A DNA stretch of 64,000 nucleotides from Akebia trifoliata. Lineage: Eukaryota > Streptophyta > Magnoliopsida > Ranunculales > Lardizabalaceae. Location: positions 32,368,721 to 32,432,720 of the forward strand of contig CM030708.1 of assembly GCA_017979445.1 (NCBI GenBank). The letters run 5' to 3'. This document shows positions 21,060-32,994 of the stretch, piece by piece. The position numbers were made by a program, and so were the translations under genes. Every line of letters begins with the position of its first letter. Within the stretch, counting starts at the first letter, position 1. Under the pieces are notes generated by a model, which saw only the letters and a list, made by a program, of their open reading frames with translations, searched no databases and was not told the origin of the DNA.

Positions 21060-24000
21060 ATGGCTGTGTATTATAAGTTTAAAAGTGCTAAAGATTACGA
21101 CTCCGTTCCAATTGACGGTCATTTCATATCGGTTGCAAATTTGAAAGAAAAAATTTTCGAATCCAAGCATTTGGGGAGGGGTACTGATTTTGACCTCATG
21201 GTCTCCAACGCCCAGACTAACGAAGGTTGGTTCTTGTTTCTAGATTATTTGTTGCTTAATCATTCACATTCAAATACCCGAAAAAAATAATAATAATAAA
21301 AATAAAAGACGTATTTTGGTGGGAAAGGTTTTTTTCTGTACTTAGGGTTTCATTGGTTCGAGCCTCTTATATTTGTTTCATGCTTAGGCATGATATCTGT
21401 AACGATTGCAAGATGAGAGAAAAATAGGAAAATAGTGTTTTTGTGGGAACGGTTTCTTAGGGTTTCATTAGTTTGAGCTTCTTAGAAGCTTGTTCATTAC
21501 TTAGGGTTTCATTGGTTCGAGCTTCTTAAATTTGTTGATTCATCATGCACATTCAAATGGAAAAATATTATTTTCCGCCGGGGGGGGGGGGGGGGGGGTT
21601 TGTTCTTTACTTAGGGTTTCATTAGTTCGAGCTTCGTAGAGGTTTGTTCTTTTTTACTCAGAGTTTCATTGGTTTGAGCTTCTTAGATTTGTTTCCTGCT
21701 TAGGTATGGTTTCTAAAATGATTGCCAGATGAGAGAAATCTCAGGAAGATTAATATATGCAAATTCAAACCTGATTTTCAAGGCACAATTTGCATTTTTG
21801 CCTGAATATCAAAACAAAATTAGCCTTTTTTTTTAATGGGGATATTGAGTTTATTCTAGGATGTTTTGGTGGGTTATGGAATTGCGTTTTGGTTGTTCTG
21901 TGTATGGTTACATGGGGTGGATTAATCTCAATACATTATTTTATACACTGTTCTCTGCTGTGCCATTTCAGAATACCAGGATGAAGATATGTTGATACCA
22001 AAAAATACCTCTGTTTTAGTTCGTCGGGTTCCTGGACGGCCTCGCATGACCATTGTTACCAAACGAGAAGAGTACTACCTCACACCTTCAGATCTTTAAC
22101 CACTTGAATCTTTTCATATTTAAACAAAGAAAATGTTTCAACTGCCCTAACCTATACTGTTAACCATGGTTTGAAATATCAAAATGTATTGGCCAATGCA
22201 CATCTGTATCAGCTGAGACTGACGAGAAACATTGACCTCGAAAGAATGAATGTATCGGTTATGTGTCAGAACGAATGGGTTTGTATCAGCCGATGCTAAA
22301 TCTATTTTTTTCATTTACCAAACATTCAATCGATACGACATTTTAAACCTTGCTGTTAATGAGCCTGATTATTGTGGTTCATGGGCCATTGTTTCATCTC
22401 CTTTGTAATATCTTTGTTTTTGAGCCAAGCTCTGAGTTTTTGTTTGAGATGGGACATTCATGTTTTCTTCTGCAGGACAAAAGTTGACGAGAATAAGGTT
22501 GAAGCTGTTGAACCAGCAAAGAGTAGTGTCCCTTTGGCAGATTCATCTGCCATGAGATTTGTAAGCATTAGTCGCTAAAATATAATCCGATCATTGCATG
22601 ATTTTAATTGAGTCTCGAGTAAAAATATGGGATAACTTGTTTGATTGGGTGTTGCAGGCTGAGGAGACCGAATGGGATGAATTTGGGAATGATCTGTATT
22701 CAATTCCCGAAGTGATGCCAGTTCAGTTGAGCAATCCAGTGCAGGATGTTCCCCCATCCAATAAAGCTGACGAGGATAGCAAGATTAAGGCTTTAATTGA
22801 TGCACCTGCCTTTGATTGGCAGCGGTGAGATATTTCTTTCATTGTGCATTGCTACTGAATGATGATATTTCATTACTGTTATTGATCTATCTCCCTTTAC
22901 CCTGTCTTGTCTATTTGGATTGTATTTTTAGGCAACCTCAAGAGGGTTTTGCTGTTGGTAGAGGCTTTGGAAGGGGTATGGGTGGAAGAATGATGGGGGG
23001 CCGAGGTTTTGGTAATTTCTCCCGTCTTTATGATCTAGTTCTACAATTTGGAATTTAATTCAAAGTTGTTTCAATTCTTTAAAATCCTTTTATATTCTTT
23101 GTTTTTCCCTTCATTTATAATTTATCATATACGGCACTTCTTGTATTTGATCTTAGAGAGTGTATTTATATTGTTTGTTTTTTGGCTTATGTTGAAGGCG
23201 GCCGGGGTGGTGGTGGTGGACTGGAACGGAAGACACCTCCACCAGGATACATTTGTCACAGATGCAAGGTGCCTGGTATGTTGACAGTTCGATAGCTAAT
23301 TTGAGTGTGTGTGTGTGTGTGCGCGCGCGCGTGTATGTGTGGCTGGGTGTGGGTGGTATGTGGTGTGGGTGTGTGTGGGTTTTTAAATGACCAGAGGATG
23401 CTCACCGTTTTATGTTGTATAATCCAGGACATTTCATTCAGCATTGCCCCACAAATGGCGATCCTAATTTTGACATTAGAAGGGTGAGGCCTCCAACGGG
23501 CATTCCGAAGTCAATGTTAATGGCAACCCCAGATGGATCTTATGCATTGCCAAGCGGTGCAGTTGCTGTTCTGAAGCCGAATGAGTAAGCCGATATTTTT
23601 GACCATTCATAGTTTCTCCATTATCAGTGTTAGCATGTCTCTGTTGTGGGCTTGAATATTAACTTAGATGCTTTTGAATTTGAAACAGGGCTGCTTTTGA
23701 GAAGGAAATCGAAGGGATGCCTTCGACTAGGTCGATCACCGATATTCCGCCGGAACTACGATGCCCATTATGCAAGGAAGTAATGAAAGATGCTGTGCTA
23801 ACAAGCAAGTGCTGTTTCAACAGTTTCTGTGACAAATGTTAGTGTTCCATCTCTATTTGTATTTATGATTTGTAACATTTCTTTCTTTTAGTTTGTAGTG
23901 GTTGGTTCAATTATTGATGATTATTATTTGTTTCCTTCTTATTTATACTTCATACTCGTTCAAATTATTGCAATTTTAACCTTTGCCTACATAATTTTCA

Positions 24001-26726
24001 AATTTGCTAACTCGTTGATTTATGAAATTGTATTCAGGTATAAGGGATCACATCATCTCGAAGTTAATGTGTGTTTGTGGAGCTACAAATATACTTGCAG
24101 ATGACTTACTGCCTAATAAGACACTTAGGGATACCATCAACCGGATTTTGGAGTCAAATAACAGTAGTACAGAAAATGCTGGAAGCATGTTACAAATTCA
24201 AGGTTTGCATTTTACAAATGTCCATGTGTGTTTGGTTGAAATTTCTAATCTTTTACGTATGCTTAATCACAAGCTTTCATCAGATATGGAGTCCGCTCGA
24301 TCTGCCCCGCCCAAAGTTCCATCTCCTACCTTTTCTGCTACCACTTCCAAGGGGGAACAAATGCCACCACCTTGTAACGATGATTCTAAAGACGTAAAAG
24401 AGGCTGTAAATGAAACAAAGCAAGTTGTCAATGCTCCTCAAGTGTCATTGGAGAAAGCAAGGACTGCAAAAATTGCAGATGTGTCTGAAGCTACGCATGA
24501 GTCAATGGCTCTGAAGGAACAAACGTCACAAGGAAGTGCTCCACTGGCCGAAGATGAAGTGCAGCAGAAGCTCTCTGCTTCCGAGCCAGGTAAATAGTTT
24601 GTAAAAAGTAGATTCATATGTGATCGTTGTCTAAGTAACATATTTATCTAAGTAGGACACACTCTATATTCTGACATTACTATTGTTTTCCAGGGAAGAA
24701 AAAGAAAAAGAAAAAAGTCCGCATGCCTGTTAATGGTTAGTCTGTTGCCCTTTATTTCATTTTTCTCATTTAATTTTGCTCGATAACTTGGCTCCTAGGA
24801 TAGAACCAAGATTCATACAAACTCCTGAATTGAATGATATTTGCTTCCTCAGACACATTTTTTCTCAATTTTTGCATTTTCTTTTACAAGTAAAGCTCCT
24901 GTCCACTGGACATATTTCTTAGGTGCTGATATTAGTTTGCTTTGTTTTCTATATGTTGCAGCTGCAGACATGCAGTGGAGAACTCCCCAAGATTTTGCAG
25001 CTGAAAACTATATGACGCCTTTTGCCCCTTCAGCTTGTAACCCTTATGCCAATTGGGGTGGAATGCAAATTGGGATGGATGGATTTATGAATCCTTATGC
25101 TGGTGCAATGCCATACATGGGTTATGTTCCTGGACCCTTTGATGTTCCAATGGGAGGGATGATCCCTCAAGATCCCTTCGGAGGCCAAGGGTATATGATG
25201 CCTGTTGTTCCACCCCATAGGTATGCTTCGATGGTTATCTTTTGTTTTTTGAAACTGTGGTGGAGATTTCAATTTTCTGTGCTTTATTGGGGTTTTGGCA
25301 AATCATGTTTCTTTTTTTTTTTTTTTTGCTCTAATAACACATTATCCTAACCCAATGGCAAACGTCAAAATTTACAGGGATCTGTCTGAGATTGCTATGG
25401 GTTCAAATCAAGCAGCTCCAGTGATGAGCAGAGAGGAGTTTGAGGCTCGAAAAGCTGACCTGAGGAGAAAGCGTGAAATTGAGCGACGTGGCGAAAGGTA
25501 CGTTTTGATGCTTAATTAATTTCTTTCTGTTTAGTGGTTAATTGTTCAATGCCATTGCTTAAGAAGAGGAGGTTGTGAACTGTTGCTACTTGACAGTTAG
25601 TTCGTTGAAAAAACTATAAGCTCCCAGCCTCCTTGAAAGAGCCACTCCAAAGGGAATATCCAAAATGGCTGGCCATGTGCTTGGATAGTCATTTTGGGTG
25701 AAAATGGCTATCTATAAATATTTTAATATATATTTTTTTTAATTCAACCCAAAATTGAGATGGATAGTGCATTGGAGATTCATAAATCCAAAAGGACTCC
25801 AAATTGGAGCTGAGAAATGGATACTCCAAACTTGCTTTCTCTTTTGGCAATTGAAAACTCCATTCTCCAAAATGGAGTAGGGGGTAGCGAGTGTGTTGGA
25901 GACCCTTCAATTGGTTTTGGCTCTCCAAAATGGCAGTAAAAGAGGGGATGACGATTGGGTTGGAGTTGCTCTAATACTATAGTATATGAGTAATTCCTTG
26001 ATTAGATCTTATAAAGTGTATTGCTTGCTTGGATAATTTAATTGTGCAAGTACACCTTGAATATCCTAGGTCCTTGGTTTGACAAACCCAGTTTTCCCAT
26101 TAAAAAAATAAAATTATCGTATGATCTTCAAATACACCAACATGAATGATGAACTTTCTTCTCTAGTTTTTTCTACCCCTTTTATATTTTGTCCATATCT
26201 GCAATTCAAAATTTTTTTTTTTCCATTCTGCAGCAGAGAATATTCCAAGGATTGGGACAGTGGTAGAGAAGTGAACAGCAATGGCGATATTTCTTCAATG
26301 AAATCAAAACCTGTATGTGTTTTTTATTGTCTAAGTTTCATTCTCTCCTTTTCATTTATGTTGGGCAGGTGGTTATCATTCATGGTTACATCGAGTTTGG
26401 CAAGAAAACGCTACTTTTCTTCTTTGCGTAAGAAAAAGAAAATGCGTTTTGTTGCTACAGTTGGAATTTACCGACTTATTCAAACATCCAAAAATCTGAT
26501 TACATGGGGTTTTTATTTATTTACATTTTTTTTTTGGGAACTTTCAAGTAGTGAAGAATTATACCACTATTCCTATAAAGACCACGTGTGATGAAGTTAT
26601 GATAATTGTATTTAGGATAGTTGTAATTCTCTGATATCAGTTGGGTTATTATATTGAAGAGAATCCAAACCACCCTTTTAACTTACCTAAATTTTATGAT
26701 AATAAACTAATTCAAGCCATCTCTTT

Positions 26727-26780
<54 letters not shown>

Positions 26781-28980
26781 GATTTTTCGGAATGACATAA
26801 CTTAGTAGCCTTATATTTTTTAAATATGAATTTGTTATTTTTAATTTCCTTTGTGTAATTATAATTACCTTATAAATGTAAAATGAAGCATGAAAATATA
26901 AAATGGAGTTGTCTTGAAAATATGATAATACTTTTTTGTTTTTAAATAAAATTTTATTTTTATTTCTTGTAACCTATAAAGTTTTTATTAATCAAATAAC
27001 TATTTTTCATCTTATAAAAAATGAAATAAAAAAGATGTGTAGGCATTGCACTTGTTCCTTTTGCCGATTATCTCACTATAATCCCGAGTTTGGTGTTAGG
27101 TGGACTTTTCAAGGAAAAAGAATAATAATCAGAGGCTTTGGATTGGATGGCTTAATGGTTAATTGACTCAAAAATGGAGTTGTCTTGAGCTTGACATAGT
27201 TTGTCGACATAACCTACATGCATGCGGTTTTAGATTTTAATGTCGTTAGGGGCTTGGACTGTAATCTCTTGACAAGATGCAATGTAACTTCTTCTCATGG
27301 GATGGCCGACTTTAAGTTAATGTGAATTGTTTTTTAAAAGATAACTAAAACGAGAACTTTAAAATAAAAATAAAAAAAATATATTTACTTGTTCCCTAGA
27401 AACAAGCATATGGGTAGGCCGTTAGATTTGGCAGACGTACTTGACGGGGAACAGTCAAGTATGTAAGGGTGGTGTTTACCATTCGCTTGCATTTAACCAG
27501 AGGGAGAGCAAACATTAATTTTTATTTTTTAAAAAGAAAAAAAAAGAGGAGGAAGGAAAGCATTTTCAACCTTTTTTTTTATTATTTATTAATAGAAGTG
27601 CTAGGGAGAGCCATTGATCTATTCTATTTGGGAGTTGTCTACCGTCAATCCCAATGTGTTGATGCCCTTCTAGCACTGCTGGTATTTGCTAGGCACGTAA
27701 ACCAAACCCCAAATTTGTTGGGTTGGGCTAAAGGGCCTTGACCCAAGCCCCTCCATTACCCTACCCAACTTATGTAGGCTTTCAAGCTGGGCCTAGTGAG
27801 AGTTTTGTGCCAAAAAAAAGAAAAAAAGTCCGGACTGGTTTGCCTCAGGTCCTATGATAAGCCCAATCCAAGTCAAGTTTGGGTTATATTTAGTGCTTTT
27901 AGATGCTTAGGTTAAGAGACCAAGTTGGTTCCAACAGTGTCCTTGGGGACCATTGTCACGTGTAATGGTCTAACTACTAATAATATATTGTCCTCAAAAA
28001 TAACCTTTCGTTTCTTAAGAGTTTCTAGTTTTAACTTGTTTGTCTGTGATACACAACCATAGACAAATTTAGTTCGAGAAAATAATAGGTGACGTGGATC
28101 CTCTTGGGTGTGCCACGTTGAATTCTTGTTCACATATAGATAGATAACTAAAAGTCCATTATATCCTCGTTAAATTTCCTTGAGCGTACAAAAGGACAAA
28201 AAAGTCGGGGTTTTCTCTTATTTTACTAAATTTTGACTGGTCAACACTTGAAGTTTTTGTTCTTTTGGTACTGAAGCGAGTATTTCCTGGTTGCAGAGGC
28301 CGCCGCCGCCGCCGCCTCAACACGCCGCGAGCTCAGACTACCACCGCCACCACCACCACCACCACAACCATCAGCGAGACGAGAGAGAAATAAGTCCAGG
28401 GCGGTCCCATCACCACCAGCACAGAAGCGGTCTGGACCGGCCCCCACGAGAAGTTGAGCCGGTCCGGCTTGGTAAGAGGAGAGCGGACCATGTCCATGAC
28501 GACCCAGCACCACTAGTACGCGAGGCAGGAGAGCCTTTACGTATCACTAAGAGGAAAACAGATCAAAGCGTAGAAGAAGCGAAAGCTACAGATACAAACA
28601 GTGTTGATGCAGACAAGAAGAAGAGCGTTTTCTCTCGAATAAGCTTTCCAGAAGATGGTGGAAGCAAGAAGAGGAAGGATCATGTTAGCAGTAATGGATA
28701 CAAGGAGAAGGAATATGATAATACTCTTCCAACTAATAATCACAATCATCATCACAAGACGTCTTCGAATCCTCATCGAGATGAGATCAAGAGAACAGTA
28801 GTAGCAGTAGCAGATGTTGATCACGATTCAAGTGAAGATGAGAGACATTTCAAGAGGAGGCCATCTCGATATGAGCCAACACCTCCGCAACCTGTCGAGT
28901 GGGAAGAAGATGTACGACCTTCTAGAAGTTCTAGAGAGAGGGATTATGAACGTGAACGTGGCCACAACAAGCATAGATAG
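21060..28980 (+). CDS. DWNN domain, zinc-knuckle, U-box E3 ubiquitin ligase (PQT3/RBBP6-like)
   Basis: Fifteen coding exons: 21060-21225, 21972-22071, 22476-22560, 22658-22824, 22932-23011, 23198-23275, 23428-23584, 23689-23837, 24038-24202, 24284-24589, 24694-24735, 24962-25220, 25378-25497, 26234-26312, 28297-28980. Phases close exactly to 2637 bases, 878 residues. Order of parts: ubiquitin-like DWNN domain (about 1-76), glycine-rich linker, CCHC zinc knuckle (CHRCKVPGHFIQHC, about 218-231), RING/U-box (CPLCKEVMKDAVL...KCC..SFCDKC...CVCG, about 292-340), a poly-lysine run, a Met/Pro/Gly/Tyr-rich middle, and a basic, His- and Arg/Ser-rich tail. This is the architecture of Arabidopsis PQT3 and animal RBBP6, which ubiquitinate target proteins and, in animals, also join mRNA 3' processing. 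Likely nuclear. The exon 14-15 intron is unusually long (2.0 kb). Confidence 0.95.
23305..23336. repeat. (GT)n-(GC)n microsatellite in intron
   Basis: Alternating purine-pyrimidine run GTGTGTGT...GCGCGCGCGC followed by more GT-rich sequence to about 23380; such a tract can adopt Z-DNA. It sits just downstream of the exon that ends at 23275. Confidence 0.8.
25634..25974. mobile_element. MITE-like element in E3 ligase intron 13
   Basis: The right end reads GGTTGGAGTTGCTCTAA, the complement of the TTAGAGCAACTCCAACC start typical of many plant MITEs. The left end (GAGCCACTCCAAAGGGAATA) is a diverged match. The interior has repeated CTCCAAA/TTTGGAG words. No coding capacity. Confidence 0.55.
26313..28296. 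other. Long last intron of the E3 ligase gene
   Basis: Contains a (TA)n run at 26731-26764, a poly-T tract after it and AT-rich sequence. No gene or recognisable transposon protein seen. The acceptor TGGTTGCAG lies directly before the proline-rich last exon and is in phase 0 with the donor at 26313. Confidence 0.6.
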
Positions 28981-29365
28981 ATTTGTTGAGGCAATTACGT
29001 ACCATCCATTTACTCTGTTTTGTCTTTCTATCCCTCTCTTGGACTTGGAGAGAGATTTCTTTGGGTGGTTCTTGAGATGAGAGAGATTTTATTTCTGCCG
29101 TGATCAACAACTTTGTATTTCCATTTTTATTACTTTACTCTCTTTTAAATAACAAAACAAAACAAAAAAAAGAATTTTCATTTATATTTCTCTCTCCTTA
29201 TACAATTTTTTTCTTTCTATTATTTAATTTTTTAATTTTTTTCCCGCCATTGAGATATTGAAAGAGGTTCCAAATATCATGATGGGAGATGGAGAAAGTA
29301 GGTATGATTATGGTCACAATAGAAAAGGGAATCAGGACTTGTGATTCCCTCCCAATCCTTTTACC
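28981..29365. other. 3' flank of the E3 ligase gene
   Basis: Likely 3' UTR and terminator region: T-rich with AATAACAAAACAAAA near 29150. No gene seen. Confidence 0.5.
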
Positions 29366-29594
29366 CATGGTTTTTAAACTCGTTCGAGACCGAGACGTAT
29401 CGTTCGAGTTAACTCGGTATCAGAGCTGAACGAGATCAACTCACAAAGTGATTTTTTTGATCGAGTTTTACATCTTATGTACAAATTTTCAAGTTATCTC
29501 ATGAGACGTCTCAAACGTATCGGAAAACTCGTCCGAGACGACTCGATATCGGAGTTGAACGAGACGAGATGTGATATCGAGTTTAAAAACCATG
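29366..29594. mobile_element. MITE family C copy
   Basis: It starts CATGGTTTTTAAACTCG and ends CGAGTTTAAAAACCATG, an exact 17-base terminal inverted repeat. The body repeats words such as CGAGAC, AACTCGGTATCAGAGCTGAA and ACTCGATATCGGAGTTGAACG. Other copies: 49539-49766 and 63071-63681. No coding capacity. Confidence 0.8.
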
Positions 29595-30690
29595 CTTTCA
29601 CCTTGGGGAAGGTGGTAGGCATCCCTTACATAGGCATTTTAATAAAATCTTTGATTTTATCATTTTAAATAATTATTTAAATAAAAAAGAGTAGATTCTC
29701 AAATAATTATAAAAAATTTCGATATTTTTGAAATGTTGATAAAGTTATCACGTAATGTTGATAATTTGATAATATTTTATCAACATCATGTGGTAGTTGT
29801 GTCAACACATGTAACACTTTTAATATTTTTAAAATTTTCAATAATTATTTGGGAGGGAGCGGATCTTCTGTGGTATTTATTTCCTACAATTTCCTATAGT
29901 TCAGTTGGGTGGTTAATAGGGTGCCACGTGGTACAGATTCGTGAAATTTTAAGCTAAAGAGACCAAAATCCATTCGTGAAATTTTAAGCTAAAGTGACCG
30001 TACATTTGAAATCCATTTCATCATGTTGAAGATGTGTTTTTTAATTTTTCTTTTTTCAAATCTAATCCAATCATATGATCAATACATGATTGTTGTATTA
30101 AATTGTGTTTTTCATCATGATCTCTCCATTGTAGACATGAAAAATTTAAGAAAGACCTTTATAAATTGTATAAATCAAAATAAAATTCAAAAATCGTAAA
30201 TGGACCCATACATTTTGGGCCTACTGATTGGGATAAGCCTTTTAAATCTTGGGTTTTCACAGATAAACTCCATAGTCCAATATACCTAAGTGAACCACAA
30301 TAGATATTATTAGGCCATACACTCAAATAAATGAGTTTTAGCCCATCAACAATCTATAAAATCTTTAAAATTGGATTTAGATGAATTAAGCCTTTAGATG
30401 AATCAATCAAAACTTTCTAAGTTAGGGCATAATTGGAAAGCTAAATTGACTTTAAGTCTATGAATACCAAAGTCCCTCTCATTAGAGAGAGGGGGAGGGG
30501 GATCTGAATCACTTTCTCTTAGAAAATAGAAGTTCTTCCTCTAAAGAAGAAAAAGCTCTCAAGCCCTCCTCTAGAGACAAAACAAAGTTCTTTAGAGATT
30601 CAGATTCTGATTAAAGAGAAGATTAAACATAAAATCCTTTTCCAAAAGTCAAGAAATCCTTTTCAAATAAGAAAATCTACACAAATCTAT
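29595..30690. other. Intergenic, AT-rich, no gene seen
   Basis: A 35-base period direct repeat (TTCGTGAAATTTTAAGCTAA at 29938 and 29973) is the only order seen at the left. The right part (from about 30400) shares the A/G-rich style of the following retrotransposon leader and may be its LTR. Confidence 0.4.
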
Positions 30691-32970
30691 ACATAATATC
30701 AAGCTCAAAAGCCATTCTTTAAAAGTCAAGAAATCCTTCTCAACCGATAAAGCACGAAGCTCGGAGAGAAGAAAATCTACACAAACCTATACAGAAGATC
30801 AAGCTCAAAAGTCATTCTTCAAAAGTCAAGAAAATCTTCTCACTCGACAAAGCGCAAAACCTGGAGAGAAGAAAATCTATAGAAGATCAAGCACGAACAA
30901 AGTCACCGTCCAAGTAACTTTCTCAACCGATAAATCACAAAGTCCGAAAAGAAGAAAAGCTACATATGTCACATTTTTGTACTTGATTGTTAATCAGAAG
31001 AATATATTTAGATTTATACTTTCGTTTTAATCAAAATAAATAAATAAAATCATTTGCGAACTTATTTCACGAATCTCGAGGTGGATTTATTAAAATTTGT
31101 TGTCGACAAATTTTTAACATGCCCTGTGGGACAATCTTAATCTCTCATCTTTTAATCAACTACAATTAAACATCAACCAAAACATCAATGGCATCTCGCA
31201 ATGTTAATGCTATCGTATCGGTCGCTATTGAGAAATGTAAGAAAATCTTTTCCTCTAACCTTGAATTTGCGCAAGTTATTGGTCGTAATCATCCTATAAC
31301 ACGAACAATAACGAAAATTGGAGGTTACAAACTAGTTGAGCCTTTTCAACATCATTCCAAGAAGCGTGCCACAAAAATGACACTCACAACGAAAACATTG
31401 TGGATAGACGTCGTAAAAGACGACTCGTCGAATTCTGGATTTGATTCGAAGTCAAGCAAGGGATCGTCCAGATCTCTATCAATTACTTCCCTATTGCAAA
31501 CTCACACCTCTATCAGAACAATGATGACAATTGGAACGCTAACGATAGAAGAATAAGTTGCTTAAATGACAGACACCATCAACAAACTGACAAAGACGAT
31601 GGAAGAAACAGACATTCAAATTGCAATCTTTGTCAGTCGTTTGGAGAAGAAGGATAAAGCGAATGAATCAAGTGCTGAACTTTCACATCCATCATGTTTT
31701 ACCTTTGAAACGTACACGACTCCCTATGAAGATAAGTTACGAGGAGATCTCTAGTTCGTAAAATTCTACGCGAAATCTTCTACATGGATCTATCGTCTCG
31801 GTCTCCGTCCAATAACTACAGGTAATGATCACTAACACCATCCGCGCTCAATATGGGGGCATCTCACAATCTTCGTTGGTTTATTCTAAACCCTATACCC
31901 AACGTATTGAGCAAATACATCTTCCAATAGGGTATCAGCCTCTGAAATTTCAACAATTTGAAAGAAAAGGCAATCCAAAATAACACATTGCCCACTTCAT
32001 TGAAACCTGTAATGCTGATACGTATGACGACCTTATGGTGAAGCAGTTCATTCGTTCCCTCAGTGGTAATGCGTTTGATTAGTACACCGACTTGGAACTC
32101 AACTCGATAGCAAGTTGGGACCAACTCGAAAGAAAGTTCCTCACCCACTTCTACAGTACTAGAAGGATAGTAAGCATAATGGAACTTGCCAGTGTGAAAC
32201 AGATGAAGGATGAGCCAGTGATTGAGTACATCGAACGTTGGAGGAGTTTATCTCTTAACTACATAGATTGCCTCTCTCAGTCATCCGCCATCGAGATGTG
32301 CATCCATAGGACGTATTGGGGACTTTTATATATCTTAAAAGTGATCAAGTCCCATATCTTTGAAGAACTAACCACACGAGCCCATGATATGGAGCAAAGT
32401 ATTGCTACACATGAGGATCTAAAACCAAGCATCCTCAAAAAATCTGAGTTAAAATAAGAAACGTCATCTCAAGAAGAAGATGTTATATTTATCTCATCCA
32501 CAAAAATGTCAACAAAGAAAAGAAACATGAAAGCCAAAGTTGACAAGTTTCAAGACATGTGGACAACTTTGTTAACTCCAAAAGAGTTTGAGGTAAAGGA
32601 ATACCCTTTCCATGAGTTTGATATCCCTAGCACGTTAAATGACTTGTTAAAGTTGGATCTGATTGAGTTGCCTCCTTTTAACAGACCGAAAAAATAGGAT
32701 GTAATGATCATCCCAAGTATTGTCATTACCATCGAGTGATTAGTCACCCGTTTGAAAAATGTTGCACTTTGAAAGAAAAGATCGTGAATTTAATATGACA
32801 AGGAAAGATTGAACTCGAATATGATAATAATCTAGCTGCTACGAACATAACAACAGCTACATTTGAAACTAATGATCCAACACCTTTAACAAGTTCGTTG
32901 GTAGTATTGACTTCATTTTTTAAAGTTAAAAGGAGCGTTACCTCTGTTAATACGACATACATTCGATTTC
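30690..32970 (+). pseudogene. Truncated Ty3/gypsy retrotransposon with broken gag
   Basis: The leader contains about 100-base repeats (units from 30699, 30799 and part of a third at 30886). Next is a TTTGTTGTCGACAAATTT...CCTGTGGGACAAT junction, a decayed version of the primer-site region of gypsy elements. Gag begins near 31188 (MASRNVNAIVSVAIEKCKK). The gag core is clear at 32092-32457: SWDQLERKFLTHFYSTRR, KDEPVIEYIERWRSLSLN, AIEMCIHRTYWGLLYILK, FEELTTRAHDMEQSI. A zinc-knuckle-like CHYHRVISHPFEKC follows in another frame at about 32720. Several stops and frameshifts break it. Protease, reverse transcriptase and integrase are absent; it ends where the 1.4 kb duplicated tract begins. Confidence 0.8.
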
Positions 32971-32994
32971 ATTGAATCAAGTGATCATCTATCA

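Noticed and set aside
24071..24397. 108-codon plus-strand frame
   Set aside because: It is an alternate frame of E3 ligase exons 9 and 10 and crosses the intron between them.
27140..27170. tRNA-like A-box word (GGATGGCTTAATGGTTAATTG)
   Set aside because: No B box or cloverleaf follows; no real tRNA gene was found anywhere in the window.
28241..28513. 90-codon minus-strand frame rich in Gly/Ala
   Set aside because: It is antisense to the proline- and histidine-rich start of the E3 ligase last exon.
30481..31120. Possible CRISPR-like or satellite array from the roughly 100-base repeats
   Set aside because: Only two to three diverged units, in a plant genome, directly before a gypsy gag; they are part of the retrotransposon leader.
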